Assembly: GCA_041656175.1 (NCBI GenBank)
Contig: JBBAEA010000036.1
Coordinates: 1-26,352 of the forward strand
DNA length: 26,352 nt
Direction of reading: 5' to 3'
Source of the DNA: JBBAEA01 sp041656175
GTDB taxonomy: Bacteria > Myxococcota_A > Bradymonadia > UBA4248
In this document: positions 16,021 to 24,680 of the stretch, piece by piece
Position numbering within the stretch: position 1 is the first letter of the stretch
Layout: every line of letters begins with the position of its first letter
Notes under the pieces: generated by a model
Database searches by the model: none
Seen by the model: only the letters and a program-made list of their open reading frames with translations
Told to the model about the DNA's origin: nothing
Program-made: the position numbers and the translations under genes

Positions 16021-18591
16021 CTAGTCGTTGCCAGTTCGTTCTTTTTCACGTTCCATAGACTCGGTCATCCAATCGGTCATCATATCCGTGACAATATCAA
16101 CGATTTTATCCAAATCGTACTTGGGACGTTTACCAACAGATTCCTTAGGAACGGCGCTGCCTGCACTAGCCTTTTGTCCTTCGTTGCTCTTTTCGTTAGA
16201 CTTATCGCTGCCCTCAAGCGCGAGGCCTCTGCTGGCCGGCGAGAACGCTCGTTTTACACGCTCTTCAACAGCCTCAGCCGCGCTTTCCTTCACTCCGACT
16301 GAATCGCTAGATTCAAAGTGGGTGGTATGCAAGAGTTCGTGAGCGAGTAAGCCTAGGCCTTCGGGGCTTTGTAGGTCTAGTTTTTTAGCGCCAAAGAAGA
16401 TGTTTTTACTCAAAGTAAAAGCGTGCGCTCCCATGGCCGTGGCTGCCATTTCGGAGATGGGGCCAGAGAATATTTTAACCTTCGAGAGATCAAAACCGAT
16501 AAAGGGCGCCAATTTTTCTTGTACTGTTGTAGGTAAGCTCTGACCTTCAGCTCGCAAGCTATCCTCAATTTGAGCTCCACTCCTAGCGCCGCCCTCAACC
16601 AATGACTTCATGTCCGCCGAATATGCCGTCTTTTCGCGTTGCTCGATCCACTCAGAGGCTACGGCCGAAATGCGATCGATGTTACTCGTTACAGGCTTAA
16701 CCATTTGAGAGGGCTCTTGGGCAAGCCCCGAGACCTTCTCTGTGCCGCGATCAACGCGCTTAGAATCAAAACGTTCCTCTAGTATTTTAACCAGCTCGAA
16801 GTTGCTCCCCGATAGATTAAGTCCTGCAAAGGATTTACGAAGTGGTGCCCCTGCTACAGCGCTCTGCTTACTGCGAAGACCCGCGACGCGGTAGAGTGAT
16901 GGCAGAATTTGGCGCACACTTTGGGAGTTCCTATCGTAGCTAACACGCTTAAAAAGCGGTGTTGCCGAATAATCGTCCATTACGTAGCGCTGTGCTACAA
17001 AACCCATATCGGAGCGCAACGACGGCGCGTAGGCTAGCTGCTGAACCGAGGCGAGCAGTTGCGAGAGCGCTGCATTTGCAGAGTTCGGCTCGTCAATAAC
17101 GCGGCTTGCCATGGGAGCTGCGCTGTCGCTAATTTGTAAGGCCGAGTTCACGCTTCTAGTACTAGCACCAGCGCGAGGCGCCAAAAGCCCAACATCCTGA
17201 CTTTGAGAACTCTGCGCAATGGCGTGTACACGCATAAGTTCATCGTTTATGCGCTTCCACGAACTATCAGTAGCCTGCGCTGAGCTTTGTTTTTGCGCCT
17301 CAAAACGAGGAATGCTGCGCCGTTGCAAAGTCGGAACTTCAAAATCAAGCGCTTTTAGCATGGCTTGCGATTGCTCTGCTTGCCATTGATTTTGCTCAAA
17401 GCGCATAATTTGCTGCTGGTATAAGCTGCGCGCAGAGAGCTGGAACTCAAGCTCGCTGTGATCTATTTCTGGGGCGCTGGCGTTGATATCGATCTTCTCA
17501 ATATCTGTAGCCATTGCACTTCGCAGTGACACCCCATCCGCGTTCTCGCGCAGCGAGGCAAGCTCAGAATATATAGCTAGCTCCCCTTGCTCTTTCGCTA
17601 TGTGCATCAAGCCCGTAATAGTATCGCGAAGCAATTCGGCTCCACGTATGGGCTCAAGGACGCTCCCCTCATTGACATGCGCATCAACAATAGCATGTAC
17701 CTCGGGTAAACGAACAATAGGCGCAACAGTTTCTAACATAGTATTTTGTATTTGTTGTAATTTTTTTCTTTCTTTCTTAAGAAGCGAGTTTTTTGCTTCA
17801 CTTAACAGTAGCGTCGCGTGTTCCATCGTCTTCTCTGTCTGAAACTGCGCGTTAGCGTTTTGCCATGCTAGGCGATCCTGCTCTAACTTCGCTTCAAGCT
17901 GCGCTAGTTTTTGCGCCGCCACGTAAGCTTGAGAGTAGTCTGCGTCAAGGGAATCCATATTTCGACGTAAAGCCGATACTTGCACTTCACTCGCGAGATA
18001 CTGAACCAATTCATCCACAGCCAAATCGCGCACAGCAAACTTTTCGGCCACCTCGCTACTAACGCTTTGGAGATCTTGACCAAAGCCCTTAGACTCTTGC
18101 ATCGTGTGTTCAAAGGCTCTCGCCGAGGCATTCACGCCGCTCTGAATGGCTTCACTCAATCGCGTTTGTAATTTCGAGGAAAATCTTAGCTCCTCAGGCG
18201 TCTGCGCCAAACTCATGTGTTCACCAACAAGAGACTGCATGAGCTCTACGCGCTCATCGTTCCAAGGCGATTGGGAGTCTGAGTAAAGACGTGTAAACGC
18301 GCTCTCCGTGCTGCGCATGCGCTGTTGTGTTGCGGACGACGTGAGAACACTTGAAGCGATCACGTCAAAGGCATCCATTGAGCTACGCGATAGTGCAGCA
18401 CGTATCTCTTGCATCCCCGACTCTGCCTCTGCGTCCGTGCAACGATCATGTTCATAAGAAAAATACAATCGATCCAAAGCCTGACTAAGCTCGATCGCTC
18501 TACGACTACTCCCCCCTTCTAAGTTCTCACCGAGCTCTTTCGCTAACTGCGAAAAAGACGATAACACTTCCGTTTCTTTGCGTTTCATCAT
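16021..18591 (-). CDS. DUF4157 (eCIS-core-type) protein with long helical N-terminal region
   Basis: About 857 residues with no signal peptide or TM helix. The C-terminal part (about 690-765) fits DUF4157, which is common in effectors and toxins linked to extracellular contractile injection systems. It has the run VQEKLAPFIGFDLSKVKIFS, then AHAFTLSKNIFFGAKKLDL and LGLLAHELLHTTHF. The HELLH motif (His751, Glu752, His755) is a zinc-protease-type HExxH. The first about 400 residues are strongly helical and coiled-coil-like (KKERKKLQQIQNTMLE), and the tail is charged and Lys/Ser-rich. DUF4157 usually sits near the N-terminus, so a C-terminal position is odd. No tail sheath, baseplate or other eCIS gene is in the window. 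ATG at 18591 follows AAAGGA by 5 bases; a GTG at 18642 would extend it without a ribosome site. Confidence 0.8.
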   Translation of the reverse strand: MMKRKETEVLSSFSQLAKELGENLEGGSSRRAIELSQALDRLYFSYEHDRCTDAEAESGMQEIRAALSRSSMDAFDVIASSVLTSSATQQRMRSTESAFTRLYSDSQSPWNDERVELMQSLVGEHMSLAQTPEELRFSSKLQTRLSEAIQSGVNASARAFEHTMQESKGFGQDLQSVSSEVAEKFAVRDLAVDELVQYLASEVQVSALRRNMDSLDADYSQAYVAAQKLAQLEAKLEQDRLAWQNANAQFQTEKTMEHATLLLSEAKNSLLKKERKKLQQIQNTMLETVAPIVRLPEVHAIVDAHVNEGSVLEPIRGAELLRDTITGLMHIAKEQGELAIYSELASLRENADGVSLRSAMATDIEKIDINASAPEIDHSELEFQLSARSLYQQQIMRFEQNQWQAEQSQAMLKALDFEVPTLQRRSIPRFEAQKQSSAQATDSSWKRINDELMRVHAIAQSSQSQDVGLLAPRAGASTRSVNSALQISDSAAPMASRVIDEPNSANAALSQLLASVQQLAYAPSLRSDMGFVAQRYVMDDYSATPLFKRVSYDRNSQSVRQILPSLYRVAGLRSKQSAVAGAPLRKSFAGLNLSGSNFELVKILEERFDSKRVDRGTEKVSGLAQEPSQMVKPVTSNIDRISAVASEWIEQREKTAYSADMKSLVEGGARSGAQIEDSLRAEGQSLPTTVQEKLAPFIGFDLSKVKIFSGPISEMAATAMGAHAFTLSKNIFFGAKKLDLQSPEGLGLLAHELLHTTHFESSDSVGVKESAAEAVEERVKRAFSPASRGLALEGSDKSNEKSNEGQKASAGSAVPKESVGKRPKYDLDKIVDIVTDMMTDWMTESMEREKERTGND

Positions 18592-18905
18592 AAGCATCCT
18601 TTGCGCTATGTCGTGTACACTGAACCCACCCCTACAGCACACGACGTACTATAATCCACACTTCGTATATGCAAGAATCGTCCCAAGTTCTTATTTATTT
18701 TAACAACGCGTTTACTAACAAGTACAAGAGCTCATGCGTTATTTTCAACAAACGCGCCAAGATGGCACAATTTCTAAACGGGACTACAGACCCCAAGTTG
18801 GCGAATTTTAGACGTCTACGCCTTCTTCGCCTCGTAGCCATACAGCGCATATCATGCGCTAGTTTCGCTCACAACGCAGCGCAAGCCATGAGGGCATTCG
18901 CAAAT
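18592..18905. other. Intergenic stretch without a supported gene
   Basis: Lies between two minus-strand genes. It contains a perfect small hairpin AGCGCAT-ATC-ATGCGCT (18844-18860) without a T-run, and a TATAGT motif on the minus strand near 18650 that might serve the DUF4157 gene. Neither type A nor type B repeat is present. The open frame across 18669-18959 has no homology signal or ribosome site and overlaps the neighbouring gene. Confidence 0.5.
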
Positions 18906-19880
18906 TTACGTCCTACGCAGCGCCTCTCGGAAACTCGCAAACTGCGCCTCCCCAAGTAATTTAACAGCACGCTCATCGTCGTACTTTGCCCCAAGGGGAT
19001 CTTTAGCCTCTTTACACAGCGCTCGCATAAGGTAGAGCAAAGCACTCTCCTTGTGTGTAAGGGCGCTATCTAAAACGCTAATCGCTAGTTCCATTTGCTC
19101 ACGCTTTCGTAGCATCCAAGCCAAGGAGAGCGCGATCGTTTCGTTATGGGCAGATACGCCCTGGAGCTGAGAGATAAGCAAATCCTTGGTGCGAGAACTG
19201 AGGTCGCGGCGCAATAGAGCGGGAAGCTCGCGCAGCGCGTTCTCATACTTAGGATCTTCTTTGAGCGCGTAGATGATATGCTCGGCCATGCGATCATATG
19301 GCGGTTGCTGCTTTTGCGCAACGCTGCGGCGCTGACACTCGCGGTAAGAGACCCAGTTGCTGTAGGCTCTAAAATTCGTCGTCCCGAGCATCGCGATAAC
19401 TTTCTCGCGCCAATCCTCGGCTTTACTTTCGCTGAGTGCTCCCAAGAGCCTGCACCCTACTATAATGATGGCATCCATAATGCCATCGCGCTCAACTTCG
19501 CACTGGCCACTAAAAAGTAGCAAGCGCCGCTCTGCATCCACGAGGTTTACGCTCAGAATAACGCCGCCCTCTGTGTCGACTAACCTTCCTGTTAGCGCGT
19601 AATCCGCCCCAAGCTCTGCACAGGCGCGTAAAATAAAACGCGTATCGGGAAGCGAATAAAATACGGCAAAAGCACTAGCTCGCTCCTCCCACTGCTCGAG
19701 TATGGAGCCAGATTGTGGGAGTAAAATAAAGCGCGGTATGGCTACCACCGAATCGAGCAGAGCCAATATCTGCGCGAAATCCTCAGCAAGCTGGCGCGCA
19801 TAAGCGGCGAGCTGCAGATCAAAACCTGCACCCGTACCAAAGCTAAAGCTGGCTATGAGTTTTGGTGTCTCTAGCGACAT
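18906..19880 (-). CDS. Hypothetical protein with TolB/FlgO-like N-terminal fold and helical C-terminus
   Basis: About 324 residues, no signal peptide. The segment LRACAELGADYALTGRLVDTEGGVILSVNLVDAERRLLLFSG follows the pattern of N-terminal TolB-like/FlgO domains ('...GA.YVL.G.v...g..v.l...L.d....'). Residues from about 180 on are helical and TPR-like (SLAWMLRKREQMELAISVLDSAL). Function unknown; such domains often accompany signalling or TPR proteins in Myxococcota. The start is ATG at 19880, with GGGTGA 4 bases before it. A longer version from TTG at 19964 is rejected because its first residues are encoded by repeat B3. It lies 220 bases behind the 20100 gene in the same direction. Confidence 0.65.
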   Translation of the reverse strand: MSLETPKLIASFSFGTGAGFDLQLAAYARQLAEDFAQILALLDSVVAIPRFILLPQSGSILEQWEERASAFAVFYSLPDTRFILRACAELGADYALTGRLVDTEGGVILSVNLVDAERRLLLFSGQCEVERDGIMDAIIIVGCRLLGALSESKAEDWREKVIAMLGTTNFRAYSNWVSYRECQRRSVAQKQQPPYDRMAEHIIYALKEDPKYENALRELPALLRRDLSSRTKDLLISQLQGVSAHNETIALSLAWMLRKREQMELAISVLDSALTHKESALLYLMRALCKEAKDPLGAKYDDERAVKLLGEAQFASFREALRRT

Positions 19881-19916
19881 AAAATCACCCAACGCGTAGG
19901 AGAGCAGACGCCTAAA

Positions 19917-20063
19917 GAGAGGGGGTAGCGCAAGATCACCCAAAGCAGGCGCCCCAAAGCGCAATTTGTGCGCTGGTTTGGCGCATAGCCAAAACGGCGC
20001 ACAAACAGCGCTTGTAGGCGCAGGCTGCGGGAAGCTTGCGCGTAGGGGGAGACTTCCCCCCCC
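19917..20063 (-). repeat. Structured intergenic repeat, type B, copy B3
   Basis: On the minus strand: head hairpin (20045-20060), TACGCGCAAGCTTCC, then a long internal hairpin at about 19959-20010 (arms TTGTGCGC/GCGCACAA, inner TTTGGC-GCATA-GCCAAA), and the tail GGTGATCTTGCGCTACCCCC. The tail ends about 37 bases before the ATG of the next gene, placing its ribosome site just outside the element. It occupies most of the 219-base gap between the two minus-strand genes. Confidence 0.8.
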
Positions 20064-20099
20064 AAAAAAAGAGCAGAACTCGTCAGATTGAACATCGTT

Positions 20100-23000
20100 C
20101 TACTTCTCTCCCAATATTTCAAATTTTATGCTTTTACCCCTTAATTCAGGGTCGAGCAAAACTCCAGACATTATCGCGCTGATACACTCAGTAATCTCGA
20201 CACCGCTGAAGCTAAATTTGTCGATAAATCCGCCTTCATCCACGGTCATGGTGAGGTAGTGGTTTTGGGCGCGCTCCGCTTCGCTCATGCAGGAGATGAG
20301 GCCAGGGCGGACGACGGAGAGGTTTTTGCGGATGGTGTGTAGGATATCCGCGTTATTCTGCGTGATATTGACACCTTGCTCGTCGGTGATGCTGATGGCG
20401 GCGGCGGCACTTGCGCTGTCGATAAGTTGAATGCTGAGTTTGAGCTGCTTGCGGTCGGCTTGGAAGCTCTCAATGACGCTCTCGTAGCCATCCTTGGTGA
20501 TGACAACTGCAAACCAGCGTGGGTCGCGCGAAACGCGCACGTGCGTTGGGCTAACGCTACCTTGCAATGCCTCGAAATCCTCGGGTAGTTCACCTTCGGC
20601 GGCGGCAAAAATCAGGCTAGCCTCGCTGGGCTGCGTCTCGATGCTAAAGTCGACCCAGTCTTGGAATTTGACGTCCTTTTGCCTAAAGAGTTGTTGTTGA
20701 GAGTCGGAGCGCGGCCATGATGCTAGGGATACGCTAGCTAGCACTTCATCGTCTTGGGCTGGCACTAAGAGGAGTTCGGGTTGCTCGCTGTTGATGTTTT
20801 GGCAAGTGTTCCCAACGCCCTGTGCACCGCCCTCGCGAGCCATCCAACACCAATGCGAGCTGTCGGTACCGCCAAAGACTCCGATCACCAAAGACTGCGA
20901 CAAATTCTCGATACTGACCAGAGAACCACGCTTTTGCAAGATGTAGCTCTCGCTGGGGTGCATCCCGCAGTTCTCGCCAAAGCAACGAATACCTTGCGCT
21001 TCCTCGCGCCCTATCTTCTCTACACGCTCACCCGTCCAAACCGAGTAGGCCATACTCGCCTCTTCGTTCAGTATGTACTGATCGCCACCACTCCACACAA
21101 AGCGACGAACCCCATTCAGCGCAAAGGCGCGTGTTAACTGCCCTGTTCCCAGCATCCACACCCCTCGATTGCTCGCCACCGCGGCGCCCGAGTTTGAGAA
21201 CTCAATCCAAGGCGTCGGCTCATGGCTTAACCACAGACCTTCTTCCTTTTCCATATCGTAGCGATACAAACCAAAATCCCCCCACACCACCGTGTAAGGC
21301 GCATGGCGGTTGGCGCGCAGACCCTTCAACTCGCTGTCTGGGGCAAGGTTGAGGGTTGAGGCGAGTAGGAGTGGAATGCTTTGGGCGCCATCGTCGAGTT
21401 TAACAAGGCGCATCGAAGCAGCGCTCCAGTGCAGGATATAGCCTTCGCGATAAAACGTTACATGCTCCCCTACCTCATACTTCGAGTGTTCCTCGACTTT
21501 CGCGTCGCGCAGGTCATAGAGCTTGCTCTTAGCACCTTCAAAACGCAAAATCGCATGCGTTTCATCGCTGGACCACTCCACATCAAGCAATGCAGCACTC
21601 GTTTTCATCTCCCCCTTCTTCTCCCCCGTTAGCCAATCTAGCCACAAAATTTGCCGCGAATTTGCTCCCACAATCTCGACGAGACCCAAAAAACCTTTGC
21701 GACTAACGCTTAGCCCCGAAATACTGTGCTCAAAGCCCATAGACTTCACAATGCGCGCATTGCGAATATCCCAAATCGCCACCAAACTCTTAAATTCACT
21801 CGACAGTCCGCCCCCTTCCATCACTACAGCAGCATACTCGCCGTTTCCAATGAAGTAAGCACCCCGCACCGATGCCATCGCTGTATCGCCGTAGACGCCC
21901 AAAAGCTCCCCAGTGTGCGAGATAAGCTGAAGTCGTTCATCGACGATCGCCATTAAAGGAAAATCGAGATTTAAGCTTTGAACCACTTGATCCGTGGGCT
22001 TTATCGCTTGTGCGAGTTGCACATGCTTAATATTGCTCGGCGAGTATACGCGATACCAATCCGCCCCACTTATCACCTCGATCACTTCATTATTGCCCAT
22101 AAGAAGCGTGCCTTGCCCAGTGTTGAATTGCGTTGCAAGGTCAAGCTCTCTTGCCGCTGCGTTTTGTCGCAAAGTATAGAGTATGCCTTGGCTTGTCAGT
22201 AAATGCCACTGCTCTTTATCGTTGTTATAACTGCACGCAAGCAAGTCCCCTTTGAGCGGCTCAAAAGCAATTTCACCGCTATGGATCTGCCCCTCTTCAA
22301 GGACATTCCACTTCAGTTTATCGCCTACAACGTAAGAGATCTGCGAAGCGCCACGATCCCGACAATGAATCGCCCCCTCCTCCAAATCGACCTTCTCTAC
22401 ACTCCCATCGATCCCTTGACGCAGCCAAGTGTAGTCCCCCTCTTGCGCCAAAAGATAACTAAAGCCATCGGAAGTCTTGCCAAAGGTCAAAATTTCCGCG
22501 TCTCCTAGATCCTCCAAACGATAGCTCACAAAGCGACTCGCCAATATCTGCCTACGCGATGGCTGAAACATCGAGAGCTCAGCGCGCGCGCCCATAAACC
22601 AAATCGACGCGTCCGCACCATCAATGCTTAGGCTCCTACAACCATCACCTTCGGGGAAAAAACTCGCCAATTGCTGCAAGCTCGTCGCATCGTACAAAAC
22701 ACCAGCGTCGCGCCCGCACGCAGCAATATAGCTCCCATCCTCGGAAAGCTGAATCGACTTCCAATCTACTTTATATTCAAAAAACGCGTACTCTTGCGCA
22801 AACTCATGTCCATCAAACTTGGAGTGCTTATAAATGTAGTACGCCAAGAGAACCAAAAAAACCGCCACCATCAAACCCAAGGCCACCAAAAGCCCACGGC
22901 TTGCGAACTTGCGCAACTTCTCTCGTCGCTCCTCCGCCTCGTAGCCCCCCAAACAATCTTTGGCCGCATACCTAAAGTCGGCAAAAATCTCTCGCTCCGC

Positions 23001-23564
23001 GCACTCAGGCTCCATTTGGGGGTAATAATCCCCTGCCTTCGCACGCGCGCTCAACTTCACCTCCCCCTCCTCATCTTCTTCGTCAATTTGCTCCTTAACC
23101 CAAGGATCCAAGCCGTCCAAACCCGCCTCTTGCAGCGCATCCGACATCTTTTCAGAGTGGCTCAAATCCTCATCCTCCGAGGACTCAGGCTCGGCGCTCT
23201 CCGCACTCTCCCCCTCCGAGGACTCAAGCTCAGAGCTCTGCGCTTCGACTTCCTCATCAGCCCCAGAGCTAGCCATAGGAAGCACTGCCTTCAAATCATC
23301 AGGAAGCACTGCCTTCAAATCATCACGCGACATCTGCCGCGTCTCTTCTTCAGCATCAACGTCGTCGCCGATCTCATCCACTTGGAGCGAAAAACGCTCC
23401 GCCCCCTTCGCATCGTCCACAGCTTGCGTCAAAATGCTATCCCAAGCCTCATCCAGATCGTCCTCAAACGCTTCCAGTGCATCAGCAAAAGCGCGCTCTA
23501 CATTGATATTTGAACGCTTTGTGCGCTCTTCATCGTGCTTGTTTTGCGACGTTTTCTTCGACAT
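20100..23564 (-). CDS. Single-pass membrane protein: acidic cytoplasmic region, propeller-like ectodomain, PEGA-like and AgmX/TonB-C-like domains
   Basis: About 1154 residues. Residues 1-222 are cytoplasmic and very acidic, with Glu/Ser runs and a tandem DDLKAVLP repeat at 81-96. One TM helix at about 225-245 (LLVALGLMVAVFLVLLAYYIY) leads to a long extracytoplasmic part. Residues 250-960 alternate short beta-strands with WD/PQQ-like spacing (SEDGSYIAACGRDAGVLYD, VAIWDIRNARIVKSMGF), consistent with one or two beta-propellers. A PEGA-like segment follows (IETQPSEASLIFAAAEG...VVITKDGYESV). The last about 70 residues carry two spaced cysteines (ISCMSEAE...TECISAIM) in a TonB-C/AgmX-PglI-like pattern. 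The likely place is the cell envelope, possibly in motility, secretion or signalling scaffolds. ATG at 23564 follows AAGGA by 7 bases; an upstream TTG is not favoured. Confidence 0.72.
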   Translation of the reverse strand: MSKKTSQNKHDEERTKRSNINVERAFADALEAFEDDLDEAWDSILTQAVDDAKGAERFSLQVDEIGDDVDAEEETRQMSRDDLKAVLPDDLKAVLPMASSGADEEVEAQSSELESSEGESAESAEPESSEDEDLSHSEKMSDALQEAGLDGLDPWVKEQIDEEDEEGEVKLSARAKAGDYYPQMEPECAEREIFADFRYAAKDCLGGYEAEERREKLRKFASRGLLVALGLMVAVFLVLLAYYIYKHSKFDGHEFAQEYAFFEYKVDWKSIQLSEDGSYIAACGRDAGVLYDATSLQQLASFFPEGDGCRSLSIDGADASIWFMGARAELSMFQPSRRQILASRFVSYRLEDLGDAEILTFGKTSDGFSYLLAQEGDYTWLRQGIDGSVEKVDLEEGAIHCRDRGASQISYVVGDKLKWNVLEEGQIHSGEIAFEPLKGDLLACSYNNDKEQWHLLTSQGILYTLRQNAAARELDLATQFNTGQGTLLMGNNEVIEVISGADWYRVYSPSNIKHVQLAQAIKPTDQVVQSLNLDFPLMAIVDERLQLISHTGELLGVYGDTAMASVRGAYFIGNGEYAAVVMEGGGLSSEFKSLVAIWDIRNARIVKSMGFEHSISGLSVSRKGFLGLVEIVGANSRQILWLDWLTGEKKGEMKTSAALLDVEWSSDETHAILRFEGAKSKLYDLRDAKVEEHSKYEVGEHVTFYREGYILHWSAASMRLVKLDDGAQSIPLLLASTLNLAPDSELKGLRANRHAPYTVVWGDFGLYRYDMEKEEGLWLSHEPTPWIEFSNSGAAVASNRGVWMLGTGQLTRAFALNGVRRFVWSGGDQYILNEEASMAYSVWTGERVEKIGREEAQGIRCFGENCGMHPSESYILQKRGSLVSIENLSQSLVIGVFGGTDSSHWCWMAREGGAQGVGNTCQNINSEQPELLLVPAQDDEVLASVSLASWPRSDSQQQLFRQKDVKFQDWVDFSIETQPSEASLIFAAAEGELPEDFEALQGSVSPTHVRVSRDPRWFAVVITKDGYESVIESFQADRKQLKLSIQLIDSASAAAAISITDEQGVNITQNNADILHTIRKNLSVVRPGLISCMSEAERAQNHYLTMTVDEGGFIDKFSFSGVEITECISAIMSGVLLDPELRGKSIKFEILGEK
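23278..23325 (-). repeat. 24-bp in-frame tandem duplication
   Basis: Two identical 24-base units (23278-23301 and 23302-23325) encode the doubled peptide DDLKAVLP inside the acidic cytoplasmic region of the 20100 gene. The lack of any difference between the units suggests a recent slippage event. Confidence 0.85.
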
Positions 23565-23792
23565 TCGGCCATCCTTTCCTACCCTCAAACGCAGACCCCA
23601 TGAGCATCAATATGCACGGACACGCAAGCATTGGCAAGCAATCCACAGTCAAAAATCTCATACAAACTTAGTGAAACAGCTTGTTCTACGCAGATTTTGC
23701 ACAAAACTGCGTCTTTTCGGCAACGAGGCTAATCGCCTCGAGGCTTGTACAAAAACATCCATTTAATCATTTTTAAAATGATGCTTTGCTGG
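23565..23792. other. Intergenic segment with two small stem-loops
   Basis: Upstream region of the 20100 gene. Contains the hairpin ACGCAG-A-TTTTG-CA-CAAAA-CTGCGT (23688-23712) followed by CTTTT, and next to it CGAGG-CTAATCG-CCTCG. The first could be a weak terminator for rightward transcripts, but no gene pointing that way ends here. No coding region was found in the rest of the 23565-24211 gap outside repeats A4/B4. Confidence 0.45.
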
Positions 23793-23900
23793 GTGGGGGA
23801 AGTGTCCCCCTCCGCCGCAACCCCGCGCTGTGCGCGGGTTTGCGTCTACCCCCTCAGCGGGGGCTCCAGCCCCCGCAACGCCCCCGCGACGTTTTTTGGT
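23793..23900 (+). repeat. Structured intergenic repeat, type A, copy A4
   Basis: Head hairpin GGGGGAAGTGTCCCCC (23795-23810), second stem with CGCAA/TTGCG outer arms (about 23815-23847), and a changed third hairpin GCGGGGGCT-CC-AGCCCCCGC (23857-23876). Then come CGCCCCCGCGACG and TTTTTTGG. Both the second and third stems differ from A1/A3 yet still pair. It abuts B4, repeating the A1-B1 arrangement. Confidence 0.83.
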
Positions 23901-23906
23901 CATTCC

Positions 23907-24058
23907 TAGGGGGGTAGACCAAGACCCCGCGCGGAAGTTTGCAAAAGCTGCATAATTTGCGATGGCTTGGCGATTAGCCAAGACGGCGCAAATTATTTTG
24001 CAGCTTTTAGCAAAATAACGCGTGAGGCTTGGGCGTAGGGGGGAACGTCCCCCCACAC
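23907..24058 (-). repeat. Structured intergenic repeat, type B, copy B4
   Basis: On the minus strand: head hairpin (24038-24054), ACGCCCAAGCCTCACGCG, a long internal hairpin at about 23943-24008 (AAAAGCTGCA...TAATTTGCG arms with a 3-base bulge, apex TTGGC-GATTA-GCCAA), and the tail GGTCTTGGTCTACCCCCC. The apex resembles that of B3, while the lower stem is different. Confidence 0.82.
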
Positions 24059-24211
24059 AAAAATATCCACGTATAATAATGATGCGGAATAATTTTACAC
24101 TCATCCGTATTTTGGCTACGAGAGCTAAGCTCTTGCCCTTGCGAAAGTCTTAAATATTGAATTTTGGGCATCGGCGTGCTAAGTCCAAGGCGAGGGTGTG
24201 GAGGAAATAGA

Positions 24212-24679
24212 ATGGCAAAGCAGACACAAAGAGCAATAAAAATTATTGCCAAAAACCGACGCGCTTACTTCGATTACTTCATCGAAGAGAAGATCGAGGC
24301 AGGCATCGTGTTGTTGGGCAGCGAGGTCAAAAGCATCCGTGCGGGCCACGTCAGCTTGGGAGAAGCGTACGCGAAATTTTCCGCCGACAAGGGCGAGGAA
24401 TTGTATTTGATGAACTGTCACATCGCCGAGTATCCGTGGGCGAATCGCTTTAACCACGAGCCGTTAAGACCGCGTAAACTGCTTTTACACAAACGACAGC
24501 TCCAAAAACTGTCCCAAGCCGTCGTGCGCGAGGGGCGAACCTTGATTCCGCTCATTTTGTACTTTAGCCAAGGCCGAATAAAACTCGAACTTGGCCTTGC
24601 AAAGGGAAAGAAAAACTACGATAAACGCGAGGCGTTGAAACAAAATACTGCTAAAAGGGAAATTGAACGTGGACAATAA
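24212..24679 (+). CDS. smpB: SsrA-binding protein (trans-translation factor)
   Basis: Binds tmRNA and delivers it to stalled ribosomes. The 155-residue length is normal. Family motifs: FIEEKIEAGIVLLGSEVKSIRAG, LYLMNCHIAEYPWAN, RPRKLLLHKRQL, IPLILYFSQGRIKLELGLAKGKKNYDKRE, and a basic tail. ATG at 24212 follows GGAGGAA closely; an in-frame ATG at 24164 would add 16 residues with no family support. The tmRNA gene itself (ssrA), often close by, was not found in this window. The next gene begins 1 base after the stop. Confidence 0.95.
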   Translation: MAKQTQRAIKIIAKNRRAYFDYFIEEKIEAGIVLLGSEVKSIRAGHVSLGEAYAKFSADKGEELYLMNCHIAEYPWANRFNHEPLRPRKLLLHKRQLQKLSQAVVREGRTLIPLILYFSQGRIKLELGLAKGKKNYDKREALKQNTAKREIERGQ

Positions 24680-24680
24680 T

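Noticed and set aside
18764..18780. TGGCAC resembling a sigma-54 promoter -24 element
   Set aside because: No TTGC at the required -12 spacing.
22671..23513. 280-codon open frame on the plus strand
   Set aside because: It is antisense to the acidic region of the 20100 gene. The composition (Leu/Arg-rich) is what reversed Glu/Ser/Asp codons give. No start signal.
23763..24252. Open frames of 113 and 81 codons on the minus strand
   Set aside because: They run through A4/B4 and into the smpB leader; no family signal.
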